DNA of 64,000 bases from Streptomyces hyaluromycini (GTDB lineage: Bacteria; Actinomycetota; Actinomycetes; Streptomycetales; Streptomycetaceae). Shown here piece by piece: positions 26,170-33,304 of this stretch. Location: contig NZ_BCFL01000040.1 in the NCBI RefSeq assembly GCF_002217755.1, positions 52,130-116,129 of the forward strand, written 5' to 3'. How positions within the stretch are numbered: the first letter of the stretch is position 1; the number at the start of each line of letters is the position of its first letter. Both the position numbers and the translations under genes were made by a program. Below the pieces are notes generated by a model. That model had not been told where the DNA came from. It saw only the letters and a list, made by a program, of their open reading frames with translations, and made no database searches.

Positions 26170-26203
26170 CAGGGGCTCCTGGGACCTGTCCCGGGGGCCC
26201 CTT
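26170..26203 (+). terminator. Rho-independent-like terminator after tig
   Basis: AGGGGCTCCTGGGAC and TCCCGGGGGCCCCT pair around a short loop and are followed by TTTGT, one of the few terminators here with a partial U-run. Confidence 0.8.
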
Positions 26204-26251
26204 TGTCATACGCCGGGGGAAGCGCCCCGGAAGGCGGCGCAGCCGCCGCCT

Positions 26252-26280
26252 GGGGGCGCGGGGAACTGCGCGACAAGCCA
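26252..26280 (+). repeat. Dispersed repeat upstream of clpP1
   Basis: GGGGGCGCGGGGAACTGCGC then GACAAGCCA, same family as the copies at 15001, 17901 and 21518, between the tig terminator and the clpP1 promoter region. Confidence 0.75.
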
Positions 26281-26359
26281 CGACGGCGCTGCACCCGCCC
26301 ATCCACCGCCACGGTCACGGCGGGTTGACAGCGGCCCTTCCGCCGGAGGCACCGGGCTA

Positions 26360-26373
26360 CGCCCCCGGCGAAC
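26360..26373 (-). promoter_or_regulatory. Candidate ClgR operator upstream of clpP1
   Basis: CGC-CCCCG-GCGAAC is an exact reverse-complement match to the reported Streptomyces ClgR operator GTTCGC-N5-GCG. It lies about 127 bases upstream of the clpP1 start, in the expected promoter region of a known ClgR target. Confidence 0.55.
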
Positions 26374-26499
26374 AGCCCTGTTACCGGGATTCCCCGAAGG
26401 GACCATCGCGTTAGGGTCCATGAGTACGAGGGCAGCCAAGCCCCCGGCTACGGAAACGTGAGACGGCCCGGCGCCGTCGTAAGACGAGCAGGTGGATAC

Positions 26500-27120
26500 G
26501 TGACGAATCTGATGCCCTCCGCCGCCGGCGAGCCTTCCTTCGGTGGTGGCCTCGGCGACCAGGTCTACAACCGGCTGCTCGGCGAGCGGATCATCTTCCT
26601 GGGTCAGCAGGTGGACGATGACATCGCCAACAAGATCACCGCGCAGCTGCTGCTGCTCGCGGCGGAGCCCAACAAGGACATCTTCCTCTACATCAACAGC
26701 CCCGGCGGCTCGGTGACGGCCGGCATGGCGATCTACGACACCATGCAGTTCATTCCGAACGACGTGGTCACCATCGCCATGGGCATGGCGGCCTCGATGG
26801 GCCAGTTCCTGCTCACCGGCGGCACCGCCGGCAAGCGCTTCGCCCTGCCGCACACGGACATCATGATGCACCAGGGCTCCGCGGGCCTGGGCGGTACGGT
26901 CTCGGACATCAAGATCCAGGCCCAGTACCTGCTGCGCACCAAGAAGACCATGTCCGAGTTGACCGCCCTGCACTCCGGCCAGTCCGTCGAGACGATCGTC
27001 CGCGACGGCGACCGCGACCGCTGGTTCACCCCGGAAGAGGCCAAGGAGTACGGTCTCATTGACGGGATCATCACGCATGCCTCCGGTGTTCCGGGAGGCG
27101 GCGGTACCGGCGCCTCCTGA
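26500..27120 (+). CDS. clpP1: ATP-dependent Clp protease proteolytic subunit 1
   Basis: A ClpP serine peptidase of about 206 residues, with the catalytic Ser in GMAASMGQFLL, His in LPHTDIMMHQ and a following Asp. It forms mixed ClpP1P2 barrels with the next gene product and partners ClpX or ClpC. The GTG at 26500 has AGGTGG just upstream; an in-frame GTG at 26458 would add 14 residues and cannot be excluded, and an ATG at 26512 is also possible. A candidate ClgR box lies upstream. clpP2 follows after 66 bases. Confidence 0.95.
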   Translation: MTNLMPSAAGEPSFGGGLGDQVYNRLLGERIIFLGQQVDDDIANKITAQLLLLAAEPNKDIFLYINSPGGSVTAGMAIYDTMQFIPNDVVTIAMGMAASMGQFLLTGGTAGKRFALPHTDIMMHQGSAGLGGTVSDIKIQAQYLLRTKKTMSELTALHSGQSVETIVRDGDRDRWFTPEEAKEYGLIDGIITHASGVPGGGGTGAS

Positions 27121-27186
27121 GCCCGGCCACGCCACGCTCCGCCGAGACTCCAGCCCCCGAACGCCACCAGGACGGTGAACACCCTC

Positions 27187-27852
27187 ATGAGCAACATCCC
27201 CGGCGCTGCTGACGCCCGCTACGACGGGCCCCGGCCCGACGCCCGCTACGTCATCCCGCGCTTCGTCGAGCGCACCTCCCAGGGCATCCGCGAGTACGAC
27301 CCGTACGCGAAGCTCTTCGAGGAGCGCGTGATCTTCCTCGGCGTCCAGATCGACGACGCCTCCGCCAACGACGTCATGGCGCAGCTGCTGTGCCTGGAGT
27401 CGATGGACCCCGACCGGGACATCTCGATCTACATCAACAGCCCGGGCGGCGACATGACCGCCCTCACGGCGATCTACGACACGATGCAGTTCGTGAAGCC
27501 CGACATCCAGACGGTCTGCATGGGCCAGGCGGCCTCCGCCGCCGCGATCCTGCTGGCCGCCGGCACGCCCGGCAAGCGCATGGCGCTGCCGAACTCCCGT
27601 GTGCTGATCCACCAGCCGGCCGGTTCCACCGGCCGCGGCCAGCTCTCCGACCTGGAGATCATCGCCAACGAGTTCACGCGGATGCGCGAGCAGCTGGAGG
27701 ACATGCTGGCCAAGCACTCCAACCGGCCGATCGAGCAGGTCCGCGAGGACATCGAGCGCGACAAGATCCTCACGGCCGAGGAAGCGCTGGAGTACGGCAT
27801 CGTGGACCAGATCATCTCCACCCGGAAGATGAACAACTCGTCAGTCCGCTGA
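27187..27852 (+). CDS. clpP2: ATP-dependent Clp protease proteolytic subunit 2
   Basis: A ClpP subunit of 221 residues, with a longer N-terminal segment (SNIPGAADARYDG...) than ClpP1, cleaved in maturation in relatives. The triad is visible as GQAASAAAILL (Ser), LPNSRVLIHQP (His) and a downstream Asp. Expected to form the second ring of the ClpP1P2 complex. ATG at 27187 preferred; an upstream GTG at 27175 is possible. Likely cotranscribed with clpP1. Confidence 0.95.
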   Translation: MSNIPGAADARYDGPRPDARYVIPRFVERTSQGIREYDPYAKLFEERVIFLGVQIDDASANDVMAQLLCLESMDPDRDISIYINSPGGDMTALTAIYDTMQFVKPDIQTVCMGQAASAAAILLAAGTPGKRMALPNSRVLIHQPAGSTGRGQLSDLEIIANEFTRMREQLEDMLAKHSNRPIEQVREDIERDKILTAEEALEYGIVDQIISTRKMNNSSVR

Positions 27853-28053
27853 CGGGGCCACCGACAGAGGATGTAGTCTCTGCCGCCCTTGGCCCGGTTT
27901 GACCGTGCGCACGGCAAGGTGCACGTCAAAGTGAACCGTGCCAAGGGGGGCCCGTACGGGGGGCCCGGCAAGGTACCGTCGACATAAGGCAGCACCAGGA
28001 GCCGCTGGATTCGAAAGAGTCCAGGCGTCTCCCAGGCGAAGGGGAAGCACACC

Positions 28054-29343
28054 GTGGCACGCATCGGTGACGGCGGCGATCTGCTCAAGTGCTCGTTCTG
28101 CGGCAAGAGCCAGAAGCAGGTCAAGAAGCTCATCGCAGGGCCCGGTGTGTACATCTGCGACGAGTGCATCGATCTCTGCAACGAGATCATCGAGGAGGAA
28201 CTCGCCGAGACGAGCGAGGTGCGCTGGGAGGAACTCCCGAAGCCCCGCGAGATCTACGAGTTCCTGGAGGGCTATGTGGTGGGCCAGGAGCCCGCCAAGA
28301 AGGCCCTCTCGGTCGCGGTGTACAACCACTACAAGCGGGTCCAGGCAGGGGAGAACGGCGGCGGCCAGAACCGCGACGACGCCATCGAGTTGGCGAAGTC
28401 CAACATCCTGCTGCTGGGCCCCACGGGCTCCGGCAAGACGCTCCTCGCACAGACCCTGGCCCGCATGCTCAACGTCCCGTTCGCGATCGCCGACGCCACC
28501 GCGCTGACGGAGGCCGGCTACGTGGGCGAGGACGTGGAGAACATCCTCCTCAAGCTGATCCAGGCCGCCGACTACGACGTCAAGAAGGCCGAGACCGGGA
28601 TCATCTACATCGACGAGATCGACAAGGTAGCCCGTAAGAGCGAAAATCCTTCGATCACGCGAGACGTCTCCGGCGAGGGTGTGCAGCAGGCCCTTCTCAA
28701 GATCCTCGAAGGCACCACGGCCTCCGTCCCGCCGCAGGGCGGCCGCAAGCACCCGCACCAGGAGTTCATCCAGATCGACACGACGAACGTGCTGTTCATC
28801 GTGGGCGGTGCGTTCGCCGGCCTGGAGAAGATCATCGAGTCCCGGGCGGGCGCCAAGGGCATCGGCTTCGGCGCGACGATCCGCTCCAAGCGGGAGCTGC
28901 AGTCCAAGGACCAGTTCGAGGACGTCATGCCCGAGGACCTGGTGAAGTTCGGCATGATCCCGGAGTTCATCGGCCGCCTCCCGGTCATCACCTCGGTCCA
29001 CAACCTGGACCGCGAGGCCCTGCTCCAGATCCTCATCGAGCCGCGCAACGCGCTCGTCAAGCAGTACCAGCGCCTGTTCGAACTCGACGGCGTGGAGCTG
29101 GACTTCGAGCGCGAGGCCCTGGAGGCCATCGCCGACCAGGCCATCCTCCGCCAGACCGGCGCCCGCGGCCTGCGCGCCATCATGGAAGAGGTCCTCATGT
29201 CGGTGATGTACGAGGTCCCGTCCCGCAAGGACGTGGCCCGCGTCGTCATCACGGCCGACGTCGTCCACTCCAACGTCAACCCGACCCTCATCCCGCGCGA
29301 CGCACGCAACGGCCGTGGCCCGGGCGAGCAGAAGTCGGCGTAA
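28054..29343 (+). CDS. clpX: ClpX, ATP-dependent unfoldase subunit of the Clp protease
   Basis: A 429-residue AAA+ unfoldase that delivers substrates to ClpP. An N-terminal four-Cys zinc-binding domain (CSFCGKSQ...CDECIDLC), Walker A GPTGSGKT (about residue 125), Walker B IIYIDEIDK and sensor/arginine-finger regions are present, with the pore loop GYVGEDVEN. GTG start. About 200 bases separate it from clpP2, including a G/C-rich palindromic stretch, so it may have its own promoter. A clear terminator follows. Confidence 0.97.
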   Translation: MARIGDGGDLLKCSFCGKSQKQVKKLIAGPGVYICDECIDLCNEIIEEELAETSEVRWEELPKPREIYEFLEGYVVGQEPAKKALSVAVYNHYKRVQAGENGGGQNRDDAIELAKSNILLLGPTGSGKTLLAQTLARMLNVPFAIADATALTEAGYVGEDVENILLKLIQAADYDVKKAETGIIYIDEIDKVARKSENPSITRDVSGEGVQQALLKILEGTTASVPPQGGRKHPHQEFIQIDTTNVLFIVGGAFAGLEKIIESRAGAKGIGFGATIRSKRELQSKDQFEDVMPEDLVKFGMIPEFIGRLPVITSVHNLDREALLQILIEPRNALVKQYQRLFELDGVELDFEREALEAIADQAILRQTGARGLRAIMEEVLMSVMYEVPSRKDVARVVITADVVHSNVNPTLIPRDARNGRGPGEQKSA

Positions 29344-29358
29344 CCCCCGCAACACCGA

Positions 29359-29392
29359 AGCGCCGGGCCCTCTTCGGAGGAGCCCGGCGCTT
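29359..29392. terminator. Terminator between clpX and the convergent membrane-protein gene
   Basis: Perfect inverted repeat AGCGCCGGGC / GCCCGGCGCT around a loop with its own CCTC-TTCG-GAGG stem, followed by TTT. Confidence 0.85.
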
Positions 29393-29408
29393 TCGCGTGT
29401 GCCGGCGG

Positions 29409-30368
29409 CTACTTGGCGACGCGCACTTCACTCCGTACGTCGGCCGCGATCTTCGCGGACTCGTCCAGGCTGTACGTCTTCACCGCCGCCGTCGGTTCCA
29501 CCATGCCGATGGTGCTGTAGTCCGCCCAGATGCACAGGTAGGCCGTCTGGGCCTTGCCGGTGAGCTGGTTCTTGCCCTTCGCCTGCTGGCACTTCATCAC
29601 CGCGCCGTCCAGTCCGGCCGGCGAGACGGACTGGGCGTCGCCGACCAGCTGCACACTGTCGTCCGAGGTGCCGTCCTTCTTCATGTTGGCGAAGGTGGCG
29701 TCCAGTGCGGCCTGCGGGTCCTTCACCGAGCCGTACACCCCGAAGAGGGTCACGTTCTCGGCGGTCTCCGCCTTCGCCACGTCCGTCGGGTCGCTGGTGT
29801 CCAGGGACTCCAGGTCGACGGTCGAGTAGATCGCGGTGACCGAAGTGGCGTCGGTGACACCGGACTTGGCGAGGTCCTCCGCGTCGCTCGAACTCGCCTT
29901 CTGCTCGCTGGAGTCACCCACCCGCTTGTACTTGGCGGACAGGACGGAGGCGGGCGCGGTCAGCTTGTGCGGCCCGTCGTCCTTGAGCCCGCCGCCACCC
30001 CCGGCGAGCACGAAGTACGCGCCGACCGCGACGGCCGCGACCACCGCCACCGCGCCGATGACCAGCCCCGTCTTCTTCTTCCCGCCCCCCGGAGCCGGCG
30101 GCTGCGGAACGCCGTAGGGGGGCTGGCCGTAGGGCTGCTGCTGGCCGTACGGGTTCGGCTGCGGGGGAACGCCCTGCTGCGGGTAGCCGTAACCCGGCTG
30201 CGGCGGCTGCTGCCCGTAGGGCCCCGGCTGTGCCGGAGGAGCCTGCTGCGGGTAGCCGTAGCCGGGCTGGGGCGCCTGCGGCGGCTGGCCGTACGGTCCC
30301 GGCTGCTGCCCGTACGGTCCCGGCTGCTGCGGCGGCCCTCCGTACGGGCCCGGCTGGTTGTAGCTCAT
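29409..30368 (-). CDS. Membrane protein with Pro/Gln/Gly/Tyr-rich repeat N-terminus
   Basis: A 319-residue protein. Residues 1-100 are repeats of PGPYGQQP and GYGYPQQ type; then a KKK stretch, one transmembrane helix (TGLVIGAVAVVAAVAVGAYFVLAG) and an extracellular domain of about 190 residues (NVTLFGVYGSVKDP, VMKCQQAKGKN, CIWADYSTIG) containing two cysteines. This resembles other actinobacterial proteins with a disordered cytoplasmic tail and a sensor-like outer domain. Function unknown. GGAGGGGAA precedes the ATG. Confidence 0.8.
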   Translation of the reverse strand: MSYNQPGPYGGPPQQPGPYGQQPGPYGQPPQAPQPGYGYPQQAPPAQPGPYGQQPPQPGYGYPQQGVPPQPNPYGQQQPYGQPPYGVPQPPAPGGGKKKTGLVIGAVAVVAAVAVGAYFVLAGGGGGLKDDGPHKLTAPASVLSAKYKRVGDSSEQKASSSDAEDLAKSGVTDATSVTAIYSTVDLESLDTSDPTDVAKAETAENVTLFGVYGSVKDPQAALDATFANMKKDGTSDDSVQLVGDAQSVSPAGLDGAVMKCQQAKGKNQLTGKAQTAYLCIWADYSTIGMVEPTAAVKTYSLDESAKIAADVRSEVRVAK

Positions 30369-30505
30369 CTCTGGGTTCCCCTCCAGATGCTTATGTGTTC
30401 CTGACATCCTGGCGCAGTCACAGGGGACTCATGGCTCGGGGGTGCCCACCGTTACGGAACAAACGCGTTTCGGGACAGCCCTGAGACACCTCTAAACTGA
30501 GCCCC

Positions 30506-33163
30506 GTGACCGAGAACGCTCAGCAGCAGCCCACAGCGCCCAGCACCGAACTGCCGACCCAGTACGCGCCGGCCGACGTAGAGGGGCCGCTGTACGAGAG
30601 CTGGGTAGAGCGCGGTTACTTCGCGGCCGACGCCAAGAGCGACAAGCCCGCGTACACCATCGTCATCCCCCCGCCCAACGTCACCGGCTCCCTGCACCTG
30701 GGCCACGCCTTCCAGCACACGCTGATGGACGCGCTGACCCGCCGCAAGCGCATGCAGGGCTTCGAGTCGCTGTGGCTGCCCGGCATGGACCACGCCGGCA
30801 TCGCCACCCAGAACAAGGTCGAGCAGCAGCTCGCCGAGGAGGGCAAGTCCCGTCACGACCTCGGCCGCGAGGAGTTCGTCGAGCGCGTCTGGCAGTGGAA
30901 GGAGGAGTACGGCGGCAAGATCCTCGGCCAGATGCGCCGGCTCGGCGACGGCGTCGACTGGGACCGCGAGCGCTTCACCATGGACGAGGGCCTGTCCAAG
31001 GCCGTCCAGACCATCTTCAAGAAGCTCTACGACGACGAGCTGATCTACCGCGCCGAGCGCATCATCAACTGGTGCCCGCGCTGTCTGACGGCCATCTCGG
31101 ACATCGAGGTGGAGTACCAGGAGGACGACGGCGAGCTGGTCTCCATCAAGTACGGCGAGGGCGACGAGACACTGGTCGTCGCCACCACGCGTGCGGAGAC
31201 GATGCTCGGCGACACCGCGGTCGCCGTCCACCCCGACGACGAGCGGTACCGGCACCTGATCGGCAAGCGGATCAAGCTGCCGCTCACCGACCGCAGCATC
31301 CCGGTCGTCGCGGACACGCACGTCGACCCCGAGTTCGGCACGGGTGCCGTCAAGGTCACCCCGGCCCACGACCCGAACGACTTCGCGATCGGCCAGCGCC
31401 ACGGCCTGGAGTCCATCACCGTCATGGACGAGCGGGCCGTCATCACGGTCCACGGTCCCTTCGAGGGCCTCGACCGCTTCGAGGCCCGCTCCGCCATCGT
31501 CGCGGCGCTGCGCTCGCAGGGCCGGATCGTCGCCGAGAAGCGGCCGTACGTCCACAGCGTCGGCCACTGCTCGCGCTGCAAGACCACCATCGAGCCGCGG
31601 CTGTCCATGCAGTGGTGGGTCAAGGTCGGCCCGCTGGCGAAGGCCGCAGGTGACGCGGTCCGCGACGGCCGGGTGAAGATCCACCCCGAGGACATGTCGA
31701 AGCGGTACTTCGACTGGGTCGACAACATGCACGACTGGTGCATCTCGCGCCAGCTGTGGTGGGGCCACCGCATCCCGGTCTGGTACGGCCCCGAGGGCCA
31801 GGTCGTCTGCGTCGGCCCCGACGAGGAGCCGCCCGGCACCGAGGCGGAGGGCTGGAAGCAGGACACCGACGTCCTCGACACCTGGTTCTCCTCCGGCCTG
31901 TGGCCGTTCTCCACCCTCGGCTGGCCCGAACAGACCGCTGACCTGCGGAAGTTCTACCCGACCGACGTCCTCCTGACCGGCCACGACATCATCTTCTTCT
32001 GGGTCGCCCGGATGATGATGTTCGGTCTGTACGCCATGGACGGCGAGGTCCCCTTCCGCACCATCGCGCTGACCGGTCTGGTCCGCGACGAGCGCGGCAA
32101 GAAGATGTCGAAGTCCTTCGGCAACGTCGTCGACCCGCTGGACTGGATGGACAAGTACGGCTCCGACGCCGTCCGCTTCACCCTGGCCCGCGGCGCCAAC
32201 CCCGGTACCGACGTGCCGATCGGCGAGGACTGGGTCCAGGCGTCCCGGAACTTCGCCAACAAGATCTGGAACGCGACCCGCTTCGCACTGATGAACGGCG
32301 CGACCGTCGAGGGCCCGCTCCCGGACCCGGCCGAGATGTCGGCGACGGACCGCTGGATCCTCTCCCGCCTCAACAAGACGGTCGCCGAAGTCGACGCGTT
32401 CTACGACGACTTCCAGTTCGCGAAGCTCTCCGACGCCCTCTACCACTTCGCGTGGGACGAGGTCTTCGACTGGTACGTCGAGCTGTCCAAGACCACCTTC
32501 CAGGCGGGCGGCCGCGGCGCCGAGGTCTCCCAGCGCGTCCTGGGCGAGGTCCTCGACGTCACCCTGAAGCTGCTCCACCCGGTCGTCCCGTTCGTCACGG
32601 ACACCCTGTGGACGACGCTGACCGGCGGCGAGTCGGTCGTCATCGCCGACTGGCCGGCCACTGTGCTGGTTCCTGGTGCTGACGCACCGGGCGGCTTCCG
32701 GGACGAGGCGGCGGAGCGGGAGATCGAGACCCTCCAGTCCGTCATCACCGAGGTCCGCCGCTTCCGCGCCGACCAGGGCCTGCAGCCCGGCCAGCGGGTC
32801 CCGGCCCGCCTCACCCTGGACGGCACGGCGCTCGCCCCGCACGAGGCGGCCATCCGCCAGCTGCTGCGCCTCCAGCCGGAGGGCGACGCCTTCGCGGCGA
32901 CGGCCACCCTCCCGGTCGCCGGCGCCACGGTCGCCCTCGACCTCTCCGGCACCATCGACGTGGCGGCGGAGCGCAAGCGCCTCGCCAAGGACCTCGCGGC
33001 CGCCGAGAAGGAGAAGGCCCAGGCGACGGGCAAGCTGGGCAACGAGGCGTTCCTGGCGAAGGCCCCGGACAACGTGGTGGACAAGATCCGCACCCGGCTC
33101 GCCAAGGCCGACGAGGACATCGCACGCATCCAGGCCCAGCTGGACCGCCTTCCGCAGGCGTAG
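30506..33163 (+). CDS. valS: Valyl-tRNA synthetase
   Basis: An 885-residue class Ia synthetase charging tRNA-Val. The HIGH-type motif GSLHLGHAF (about residue 58), the editing CP1 domain with TTRAETMLGDTAV and the KMSKS motif KKMSKSFGNV (about residue 533) are intact; a C-terminal coiled-coil (AERKRLAKDLAAAEKEKAQ) is typical. GTG start has no ribosome site but has TAAACT about nine bases upstream, consistent with a leaderless transcript. No T-box is evident. Confidence 0.97.
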   Translation: MTENAQQQPTAPSTELPTQYAPADVEGPLYESWVERGYFAADAKSDKPAYTIVIPPPNVTGSLHLGHAFQHTLMDALTRRKRMQGFESLWLPGMDHAGIATQNKVEQQLAEEGKSRHDLGREEFVERVWQWKEEYGGKILGQMRRLGDGVDWDRERFTMDEGLSKAVQTIFKKLYDDELIYRAERIINWCPRCLTAISDIEVEYQEDDGELVSIKYGEGDETLVVATTRAETMLGDTAVAVHPDDERYRHLIGKRIKLPLTDRSIPVVADTHVDPEFGTGAVKVTPAHDPNDFAIGQRHGLESITVMDERAVITVHGPFEGLDRFEARSAIVAALRSQGRIVAEKRPYVHSVGHCSRCKTTIEPRLSMQWWVKVGPLAKAAGDAVRDGRVKIHPEDMSKRYFDWVDNMHDWCISRQLWWGHRIPVWYGPEGQVVCVGPDEEPPGTEAEGWKQDTDVLDTWFSSGLWPFSTLGWPEQTADLRKFYPTDVLLTGHDIIFFWVARMMMFGLYAMDGEVPFRTIALTGLVRDERGKKMSKSFGNVVDPLDWMDKYGSDAVRFTLARGANPGTDVPIGEDWVQASRNFANKIWNATRFALMNGATVEGPLPDPAEMSATDRWILSRLNKTVAEVDAFYDDFQFAKLSDALYHFAWDEVFDWYVELSKTTFQAGGRGAEVSQRVLGEVLDVTLKLLHPVVPFVTDTLWTTLTGGESVVIADWPATVLVPGADAPGGFRDEAAEREIETLQSVITEVRRFRADQGLQPGQRVPARLTLDGTALAPHEAAIRQLLRLQPEGDAFAATATLPVAGATVALDLSGTIDVAAERKRLAKDLAAAEKEKAQATGKLGNEAFLAKAPDNVVDKIRTRLAKADEDIARIQAQLDRLPQA

Positions 33164-33175
33164 CCGAAGCGTCCC

Positions 33176-33222
33176 CGCAGGCGTCCGGCAGTCCCGTCCC
33201 ACGGGGCTGCCGGACGCCTGCG
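33176..33222 (+). terminator. Strong terminator after valS
   Basis: Perfect 16-base arms CGCAGGCGTCCGGCAG / CTGCCGGACGCCTGCG with an inner CCCGT/ACGGG pairing, directly after the valS stop. Confidence 0.85.
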
Positions 33223-33252
33223 TTCAGGGTCCCGCCCTACAATCCAAAAGTA

Positions 33253-33273
33253 GGAACATGACCTTAATGTTCC
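33253..33273. promoter_or_regulatory. Inverted repeat GGAACAT-N7-ATGTTCC upstream of the multidomain phosphatase gene
   Basis: A perfect 7-base dyad with a 7-base spacer lies 31 bases before the ATG at 33305. The A/T-rich spacer and dyad look like an operator or overlap a promoter. The binding protein is unknown. Confidence 0.45.
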
Positions 33274-33304
33274 GTTTTGGCTTGGTGGCGGAGGGAACGC
33301 CCAC

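Noticed and set aside
30452..33202. A 900-codon minus-strand frame opposite valS
   Set aside because: Antisense shadow: valS has all catalytic motifs and the opposite frame has none.
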